This document shows, piece by piece, positions 11,094 to 17,509 of a stretch of 17,509 nt of DNA. The notes under the pieces are model-generated. The model saw nothing but the letters and a program-made list of their open reading frames with translations. It was not told where the DNA came from and ran no database searches. The number at the start of each line of letters is the position of its first letter. Within the stretch, counting starts at the first letter, position 1. A program made the translations under genes and the position numbers. The DNA comes from an uncultured Collinsella sp. (GTDB lineage Bacteria > Actinomycetota > Coriobacteriia > Coriobacteriales > Coriobacteriaceae): NCBI GenBank assembly GCA_905197585.1, contig CAJJZO010000015.1, positions 1-17,509 on the forward strand, in the 5' to 3' direction.

Positions 11094-14000
11094 ATGGGTA
11101 AGTACACGAGGGGTCTCTTGGCGGTGATACTGGCCGTAGTGCTGGTGTTGCCAGCCGCAGCATTCGCCATGCTGCCCGAGGCCAACGCCAGGTCCAGTAC
11201 GGGAATGGACGGGCCGACAGTGAGCGGGCCGACGGTTGTCGACCCCGACACCACCGGACGCTGGGAAATCTGGGCGGCCGGCCACAGCGGTAATAAAGTA
11301 ACGACCCAAAACGTCGGTCGAATCTGGACCGACAAGACGGTCATGGCAACCGGAGAAAACGAAGAGTCGGATTTCTTGACTACGCTTTCGGCGATGTCCT
11401 CGACGTCTAATTCAAAGGTGACGGTTACCACGCCGCTTGACATCGTGATGGTGCTGGATGCATCTGGCTCGATGAATGATCCTATGGGCGGTGGAGATTC
11501 CACCAAGCGTATCGATGCACTGAAGAACGCTGCGAACAGCTTTATCGACACCATCGCCAAACAAAACGAAGGTATCGAGGGTGTCGATAGGCAGCATAAG
11601 GTTGCCATTGTTAAGTTTGCGGGTGATGAGACCGATAAGGTCGGAAACGACACGTACCGCTCCGGCGGCCATAGCTACAACTATTCGCAGACAATGCAAG
11701 AGTTGACGGCGTGCACGGTTGGCGGCGCAAAGGGTCTTAAGGGAACGATCGATTCCATCAAGCCTGCTGGCGCTACGCGTGCCGATTATGGTATGAAACA
11801 AGCCGAGAAAAACATCAAAACTTCTGGTCGCGCAGACGCCAAGAAGATCGTTGTGTTCTTTACCGACGGCACGCCGACAAGCTTCAGCGAGTTTGATTCG
11901 GGCGTCGCTAACACTGCCGTGACGGCTGCCAAAAACATGAAGGACGGCAAGGCCACCGTTTATACCATTGGCATCTTTAACGGTGCGAACCCCAATGCCA
12001 GTGTCCAAGATTCGAAGACAAGCCAAGAGAACAAGTTCATGCAGGCCGTATCGAGTAACTACCCCAATGCCACGGCATGGGATACTCACGGTGCGCGCGC
12101 AGAAAACTCCGACTACTACAAGTCGGCGACCAATGCAGAAGAGCTCAAGAAGGTCTTCGACGACATCTCACAGGCCATTACGTCGGAAGCGCCTCACCCG
12201 ACCGAAATCGAAAAGGGTTACGACGCGACCAAGTCCGGCTACATTACGTTTACCGATGAGCTGGGCGACTTTATGCAGGTCGACGGTTTTATGTACAACG
12301 GCACGACGTTTGACAAGCCGACGAAGACCGAGGACAACGTCGACACCTACACATTCACGGGTGATGCTGCGAACCTGGTCATCACCGTTCAGCATGCCAA
12401 AGAGGGCGAGCCCCAGACCGGCGATATCGTAACGGTCAAGATTCCTGCGTCGTTGATTCCGCAGAGCCACTTTAAGAACGAAGACGGCAAGCTTTCGGTC
12501 GACAGCGCTCAGCCTATCCGCGTGAAGTACACCTCGAGCGTGAAGAGCGTTGCGCTCGACAACCTGTTTACGCCCGAGAAGGTCACGGGGCTCAAGGACT
12601 ACATCGAGCATAATACGACCGTCGTTGACGGCGCCAAGACTGTGAACTTCTACGCGAACAAGTGGAGCGGCGGTGCGATGGGCGATACGGTTGCGACCTT
12701 TGAGCCTGCCGACACCAACCGCTACTACTATTTCCAGAAGCAGACGCCCATTTACACGGATAAGGAATGCACGCAGCCTGCAAAGGGTTCCGCGCTGGCT
12801 GGCGAGGTTACCTATTACTACAAGGACGAGTTTGAGGAGCAGGGCGAGAACGACGAGGCCAAGCCCGCCACCGCCGTCATCGAATTTATCGGCGGCGACG
12901 CCGCGAAGTTCGACGGCGCGATTGTTCCCGATGAGAACGGTAACTTGGTGTTTACTGTGGGAACCGCACGCCTGGCCTTTATCGATGAGCTCCACACCAT
13001 CAAGGAGAGCAACAAGACTCGCACCGCGACCGACGTGATCAACCCCAAGTGGAACAACACGTCCGCCAAGGCGACCGCGACGCATGTCAACTCCTACCTG
13101 GGCAACAACGGCAAGATTAGCTATAAGTACGACATGACGCCGGCAACGGTGGATACCAAGGCCGACTTTGGCTTGACCAAGGTGCTCGAGGGCCGTCAGT
13201 GGAAGGCTGAGGACACGTTTGAGTTTGGGCTGACGTCCGAGGACGGCGCCCCGATGCCCGAGTCCGCGACAGCGCCCGTGGCTGTGTCTGTGACCAAGGA
13301 CGATCTGGACAACGGCAAGGCGGCCATTGGCTTCGGCACGATCAAATACACCGAGCCTGGCACGTATGTCTACAAGGTCAGCGAAAAGAACGCCGGGACC
13401 ACGGTTGACGGCATTGCCTACAGCAAGAACGTTGCGAAGATCACCGTGACGGTCACGCCCAACAAGAAGGGCGTGCTCAGCGCTGACGTGAAGGTGGCCT
13501 GGAGCGAAGCCGACGAGACCGAGTTCAAGAACGTCTACACTGCGGAGCCTGTTGAGTCCAGCGTTACCGACAAGATTGACGTGACCAAGTCCCTGACCGG
13601 GCGCGACCTTACGGCCGGCGAGTTCAGCTTTGAGCTGCGCGAGATTAAGGGTGAGGACTCTGAGCTTATCGAGACCGTTGCGAACGCTGCCGACGGTAAG
13701 GTGACGTTCAGCCCCATCAAGTACACCGAGATCGGCCAGCACACCTATACGCTGCATGAGGTCAAGGGCAATGCCGGTGGTATCACCTACAGCACCGCCG
13801 AGTACACCATCGTGACGACCATTGCCGACAACGGCAAGGGCCAGCTGGTGGCTACGCACGAGCTGAAGGATGCCAAGGACGCCAAGGACGTCAAGAGCAT
13901 CGAGTTCAAGAACGTCTACACCACGAATGCTGCCGAGGCATCGCTTGCGGGCAAGAAGAGTCTGCAGGTTCCCGATGGTCTGACCCCGGCCGACATCACC

Positions 14001-17000
14001 GGCAAGTTTACCTTTACCGTGATCGGTGAAGAGGGTGCGCCTATGCCTGCGAGTACGAGCGTGCACAACGACGCCGACGGCAAGGTCGACTTTGGCAAGA
14101 TCACCTTTACGCTCGACGACCTTAACAAGGCCCTGGGTGAGAAGTCCAAGAAGCGCGAGCACACCTTTACCTACACCGTGACCGAGTCCGGCGAGGTCGC
14201 TGGCGTGACCAACGACGCCAAGCTGTCGCGCAAGGTTTCCTTCACCGTGACCGATAACGGCAAGGGTAAGCTGAGCGTATCCCGTAACCCGGACGGCGAT
14301 GCGGCATTTACGTTCACCAACACCTATAACGTGACGCCTGTCGAGTCTCGCGTCACTGACCAGATCATCGCGAACAAGGTCCTGACCGGTCGCGACCTCA
14401 AGGCTGGCGAGTTCTCCTTCGAGCTCGTTGAGGGCGACAAGGTCGTTGCCAAGGGCACCAACGCCGCCGACGGCAAGATCACGATGAGCGCTGTGAAGTA
14501 CGACAAGCCTGGAACGCACACCTACACGCTGCGCGAGGTCAACGGCGGAACCACCAGCAAGGGCATCACCTACAGCAACGTCAAGTACACCATCGAGACC
14601 GCCATCACGGACAACGGCGACGGCACCCTCAAGGCCGAGCATGTCCTGAAGGACGCGAAGGGCGCCACGTCTGCGACCTTCGAGAACTCCTACAGCGTGA
14701 CCCCGGCCGATGCAGACCTCGACTTTGGCCTGAGCAAGGCCATCGACGGTCGCGAGTGGACGGATGGGGACGAGTTCAGCTTTACGATCACCGCTCCCGA
14801 TGGCGCCCCGCTGCCCAATCCTGCAACCGTAACCGTGAGCAATCACGACGCGAAGGACGGCATCGCCGCCATCAAGTTCGGCAAGATTCACTACACGGCT
14901 GCCGGAACCTACAAGTACGAGATCCGCGAGAACGCGGGCAGCACGGTCGGCATGACGTATGACGCCCATGTCGCGACCGCCGAAGTGACCGTGACCGAGG
15001 ACGGCGATGGCACCCTGACCGCCAACGTCACCAAGAAGGAAAACGGACGCTTTACCAACACGTACCGCACTGAGCTTAACTACACCGCTGCCGGCGGTCT
15101 GTGGCTCAGCAAGTATCTGGACGGCCGCCCCATGACCGAGGGTCAGTTCACCTTTACCGTGACACCTGCTGACGACGCTTCGGCTCGCGCGCTCGGTCTG
15201 CTGCCCGGGGCTAATAGCTTCAAGTCCCCCGCAGCGGCAGAGGCAACGGTCGGACTGATCGACATTCTGGCTGGTCATGAGGTTATATTTACGCAGGCTG
15301 ACGCCGGCAAGACCTTTACGTACACCGTGGCCGAGAAGAACGACGGCCAGCCCGGTTACACCTACGATGACGCCGTGCGCACGGTGACGATCGCCATTGC
15401 CGATGACACCGCCGGCACGCTCACTGCTACGACGACCGTTTCCGGCGGTCCCGAGGGCACGCATGAGACGGTCCACAAGAGTGGCGAGAACAAGGTCGAG
15501 AAGGCCCTGGTGCCGTTCCACAACAGTTACAGCGCTACGACCAACACGCCTGGCGGCACCGCCGCTCAGGTCGTTGCCACCAAGACTCTGACCGGCCGCC
15601 CGATGGCCGACGGCGAGTTCTGGTTCGGCATCGCCTATCAGGGTGAGCTTGTGGCATACGAAAACCTCAAGCCCAATATCGGCGGGCACGTGAGCTTTGA
15701 TACGCTGCACTACGACACTAAGATGCTTGCTAATCTTGAGGCTGCTGGGCTTGCTTATCGTACCGATAAGGACGGTAAGCTTGCCTGGACCATTAACTAC
15801 ACGGCCTACGAAGATTTATTCGGGCTGCCGAATGGCGTTTCCGCTACAACGTGGAGCTTTGGCTTTAAGGTTATCGTCGTCGACAACGGTGACGGTACCC
15901 TGACGGCAACGGTCGACTACGGTGGCATCGAGCCCTTGTTCGAAAACGTCTACGGCGCCGAGGCCGTGGATGCCGCGCTCACCGGCACCAAGAAGCTCCA
16001 GGCAGCCGTGGGCCTGACCCCGGCTGACATCACGGGCAAGTTCACCTTTACCGTGACCGCCGACGAGGCAGGTGCCCCGATGCCCGAGCGCACGACCGTA
16101 ACCAACGACGCGGCTGGCAACGTGGACTTTGGCAAGATCCACTTTACGCTCGAGGACCTCAACCGCGCTCTGGGCGTGACGGACGATGCGACCGATAAGG
16201 CCGAGGCAGACGAAGCTGACGAAGCCGAGGCCAACGCCGGCGAGGCCGAGGTTGACGCCGACGCTGCCGACACCGACGAGTCCAACGACGAGTCCGAGCC
16301 CGCAGCCCCCACCGCTCCGCGCTCGCACACCTTTACTTACACGGTGACCGAGTCCGGTAGTGCCCCTGGTGTGACCAACGACGCCAACGCCACGCGCAAG
16401 GTTTCCTACACCGTGACTGACGACGGTGCCGGACACCTGAGTGTTGTGCACGAAGGCGATGACGGTGCGGCCTTCACATTCACCAACACCTACAGCGTGA
16501 CGCCCACCGATTCTTCCGTGACCGATCAGGTCAGGACGGTCAAGCGTCTGACCGGCCGCGACCTTGCAGCTGGCGAGTTCACGTTTGATCTGCTCGAGGA
16601 CGACGTGGTTGTCGCAAGCGGCGCCAACGACGCCAACGGCACTGTGACACTGAGCCCGATCCGCTACGAGGCACCCGGCACGCACACGTACACGCTGCGC
16701 GAGGCTTGCCCCAACGCGCTCGGCCTGTACAAGGGCGTCACCTATGACGGCACGACCTACACCGTCGTGACCACCGTTTCCGACAACGGCGACGGCACGC
16801 TGACCGCGACGCACAAGCTCGAGGGAACCACCGAGTCGGCTGGCTTTACCAACAAGTATCACGCCATGCCCACGCAGGTCTCCATCGGCGCCATCAAGGT
16901 GCTCGAGGGACGCGAGCTCAAGAAGGACGAGTTCAGCTTTAAGCTCGTTGGCGAGGGCATCGAGTTCACCGTCACCAACGATGCCGACGGTAAGATCAGC

Positions 17001-17393
17001 TTCGACAAGTTTGAGTACGACGAGCCCGGTACGCACGTCTACACCATCAGCGAGGTCAAGGGCGACGAGGCCGGTATGACCTACGACAAGTCCGTCTTTA
17101 CCGCGACCGTCAATGTGGTCGACGACGGCGAGGGCAACCTCAAGGCGAGCGTCGCCTATGCCAAGGGCGACAAAAGCGTCGAGGGTATCGTGTTCAACAA
17201 CACGTACAAGAAGCCCGAGACTCCTACGCCGACGCCCGACCCCGGCACGCCCAAGACCGTGACGAACATCGTCAAGACGGTCAAGGGTTTCCTGCCCACC
17301 ACGGGTGACCAGCAGGCCGCCGCATTGCTCATGGCATTCGTCATTGCCATGGCCGGCGTCGGAGCCCTGGTCTGGGGCATCCGTAAGCGCTAG
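11094..17393 (+). CDS. Giant LPXTG-anchored surface protein: VWA domain plus ten pilin-type isopeptide domains
   Basis: A 2099-residue secreted adhesin or pilus-type protein. A signal peptide occupies about residues 1-25 (MGKY, hydrophobic core, cut near AAFA). A von Willebrand A domain, about 117-363, has an intact metal site: DASGS (D122, S124, S126) and D258 in VVFFTDGTPT. Residues about 364-685 are an unassigned extracellular region. Ten Spy0128/FctA-like domains follow, about 686-2036, each with Lys before an LxGR-type segment, and each ending in an F-x-N-x-Y strand; the terminal Asn are at 813, 940, 1076, 1198, 1322, 1477, 1618, 1798, 1920 and 2036. Nine have a clear Glu in the (Y/T)xxxE strand, the set needed for Lys-Asn isopeptide bonds. 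A Pro/Thr linker, the LPTTG sortase signal (2067-2071), a membrane helix and RKR end it. AAGGGAG lies 5 bases before the ATG. It likely binds host ligands or other cells; the ligand is unknown. Confidence 0.92.
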   Translation: MGKYTRGLLAVILAVVLVLPAAAFAMLPEANARSSTGMDGPTVSGPTVVDPDTTGRWEIWAAGHSGNKVTTQNVGRIWTDKTVMATGENEESDFLTTLSAMSSTSNSKVTVTTPLDIVMVLDASGSMNDPMGGGDSTKRIDALKNAANSFIDTIAKQNEGIEGVDRQHKVAIVKFAGDETDKVGNDTYRSGGHSYNYSQTMQELTACTVGGAKGLKGTIDSIKPAGATRADYGMKQAEKNIKTSGRADAKKIVVFFTDGTPTSFSEFDSGVANTAVTAAKNMKDGKATVYTIGIFNGANPNASVQDSKTSQENKFMQAVSSNYPNATAWDTHGARAENSDYYKSATNAEELKKVFDDISQAITSEAPHPTEIEKGYDATKSGYITFTDELGDFMQVDGFMYNGTTFDKPTKTEDNVDTYTFTGDAANLVITVQHAKEGEPQTGDIVTVKIPASLIPQSHFKNEDGKLSVDSAQPIRVKYTSSVKSVALDNLFTPEKVTGLKDYIEHNTTVVDGAKTVNFYANKWSGGAMGDTVATFEPADTNRYYYFQKQTPIYTDKECTQPAKGSALAGEVTYYYKDEFEEQGENDEAKPATAVIEFIGGDAAKFDGAIVPDENGNLVFTVGTARLAFIDELHTIKESNKTRTATDVINPKWNNTSAKATATHVNSYLGNNGKISYKYDMTPATVDTKADFGLTKVLEGRQWKAEDTFEFGLTSEDGAPMPESATAPVAVSVTKDDLDNGKAAIGFGTIKYTEPGTYVYKVSEKNAGTTVDGIAYSKNVAKITVTVTPNKKGVLSADVKVAWSEADETEFKNVYTAEPVESSVTDKIDVTKSLTGRDLTAGEFSFELREIKGEDSELIETVANAADGKVTFSPIKYTEIGQHTYTLHEVKGNAGGITYSTAEYTIVTTIADNGKGQLVATHELKDAKDAKDVKSIEFKNVYTTNAAEASLAGKKSLQVPDGLTPADITGKFTFTVIGEEGAPMPASTSVHNDADGKVDFGKITFTLDDLNKALGEKSKKREHTFTYTVTESGEVAGVTNDAKLSRKVSFTVTDNGKGKLSVSRNPDGDAAFTFTNTYNVTPVESRVTDQIIANKVLTGRDLKAGEFSFELVEGDKVVAKGTNAADGKITMSAVKYDKPGTHTYTLREVNGGTTSKGITYSNVKYTIETAITDNGDGTLKAEHVLKDAKGATSATFENSYSVTPADADLDFGLSKAIDGREWTDGDEFSFTITAPDGAPLPNPATVTVSNHDAKDGIAAIKFGKIHYTAAGTYKYEIRENAGSTVGMTYDAHVATAEVTVTEDGDGTLTANVTKKENGRFTNTYRTELNYTAAGGLWLSKYLDGRPMTEGQFTFTVTPADDASARALGLLPGANSFKSPAAAEATVGLIDILAGHEVIFTQADAGKTFTYTVAEKNDGQPGYTYDDAVRTVTIAIADDTAGTLTATTTVSGGPEGTHETVHKSGENKVEKALVPFHNSYSATTNTPGGTAAQVVATKTLTGRPMADGEFWFGIAYQGELVAYENLKPNIGGHVSFDTLHYDTKMLANLEAAGLAYRTDKDGKLAWTINYTAYEDLFGLPNGVSATTWSFGFKVIVVDNGDGTLTATVDYGGIEPLFENVYGAEAVDAALTGTKKLQAAVGLTPADITGKFTFTVTADEAGAPMPERTTVTNDAAGNVDFGKIHFTLEDLNRALGVTDDATDKAEADEADEAEANAGEAEVDADAADTDESNDESEPAAPTAPRSHTFTYTVTESGSAPGVTNDANATRKVSYTVTDDGAGHLSVVHEGDDGAAFTFTNTYSVTPTDSSVTDQVRTVKRLTGRDLAAGEFTFDLLEDDVVVASGANDANGTVTLSPIRYEAPGTHTYTLREACPNALGLYKGVTYDGTTYTVVTTVSDNGDGTLTATHKLEGTTESAGFTNKYHAMPTQVSIGAIKVLEGRELKKDEFSFKLVGEGIEFTVTNDADGKISFDKFEYDEPGTHVYTISEVKGDEAGMTYDKSVFTATVNVVDDGEGNLKASVAYAKGDKSVEGIVFNNTYKKPETPTPTPDPGTPKTVTNIVKTVKGFLPTTGDQQAAALLMAFVIAMAGVGALVWGIRKR

Positions 17394-17397
17394 GCAC

Positions 17398-17437
17398 GCT
17401 GGCAGCGCCCCGGGCCAGAAGGCCCCCGGCGGCCAGC
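17398..17437 (+). terminator. GC-rich hairpin after the surface protein gene (possible terminator)
   Basis: GCTGGC at 17398-17403 pairs with GCCAGC at 17432-17437, enclosing a second, imperfect stem (CGCCCCGGGCC with GGCCCCCGGCG around AGAA). It begins 4 bases after the stop. No T-run follows, and the sequence beyond is unreliable, so termination is plausible but unproven. Confidence 0.45.
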
Positions 17438-17454
17438 GGGGAGCCCGAACAAAG

Positions 17455-17509
17455 CCCCCCCCCCCCCCCCCCCCCCCCCCCCCGCCCCACCCCCACAACC
17501 CCGGGCGGG
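17455..17509. other. 29-base C run and low-complexity contig end, probably artefactual
   Basis: Positions 17455-17483 are all C, followed by a degenerate C-rich tail to the end. A long homopolymer that decays into mixed C-rich sequence at a contig end is typical of sequencing or assembly error (poly-G reads on the other strand). I would not annotate anything here. Confidence 0.7.

Noticed and set aside
12168..15710. 1180-codon minus-strand open frame opposite the surface protein
   Set aside because: Its internal repeats are simply the pilin repeats read backwards; no independent start signal or domain.
15816..17498. 560-codon minus-strand open frame starting in the poly-C tail
   Set aside because: Begins with a poly-Gly stretch from the artefactual C run and is antisense to the surface protein.

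Overview
The window looks like chromosomal DNA of a gut Coriobacteriia, most probably Collinsella or a close relative. The basis is high GC coding DNA, a CoaX-type pantothenate kinase, an Ech-like hydrogenase, a very large LPXTG surface protein built of Spy0128/FctA-type pilin domains, and long palindromic repeats in the intergenic gaps. The genus is inferred from overall style, not from a marker gene. The window appears to be a contig end: the last bases are a 29-base C run plus low-complexity sequence that is probably artefactual.

Layout. Positions 1-174 hold the 3' end of a DUF4143-type ATP-binding protein, followed by a perfect 14-bp inverted repeat and the convergent type III pantothenate kinase gene coaX (minus strand). 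Next come an initiator tRNA-fMet with a clear promoter and terminator, a long palindrome, and a 676-residue NADH:flavin oxidoreductase of the old-yellow-enzyme/2,4-dienoyl-CoA reductase/BaiCD-BaiH type with its own terminator. An AT-rich gap with a promoter precedes a small protein with two helix-turn-helix segments, also closed by a terminator.

Positions 4776-10384 form one tight operon of five genes in the order of echABCDEF, with echA and echB fused into one 960-residue membrane protein. The others are a NuoB/HycG-like small subunit, a NuoC-like subunit with a long alanine-rich tail, a [NiFe] large subunit with all four nickel-ligand cysteines and no C-terminal extension, and a 2x[4Fe-4S] ferredoxin-like subunit. 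Together they should form a membrane-bound, ion-pumping group 4 hydrogenase coupling ferredoxin and H2. No formate dehydrogenase or maturation gene lies in the window.

The 709-base gap after the operon holds two hairpins, then two tandem copies of a structured repeat. Each copy has 23-27-bp inverted arms around about 97 bases that contain an internal hairpin. The two copies have different arm sequences but keep the pairing. Each is followed by a conserved GGAGGAAAACG motif. Next comes a promoter region with a TGAGACA-TT-TGTCTCA palindrome and two further half-sites. The final gene encodes a 2099-residue secreted, cell-wall-anchored protein: signal peptide, von Willebrand A domain with an intact MIDAS motif, ten pilin-like isopeptide domains, and LPTTG sorting signal. 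The most unusual content is the pair of structured repeats, the EchA-EchB fusion, and the architecture of the surface protein.
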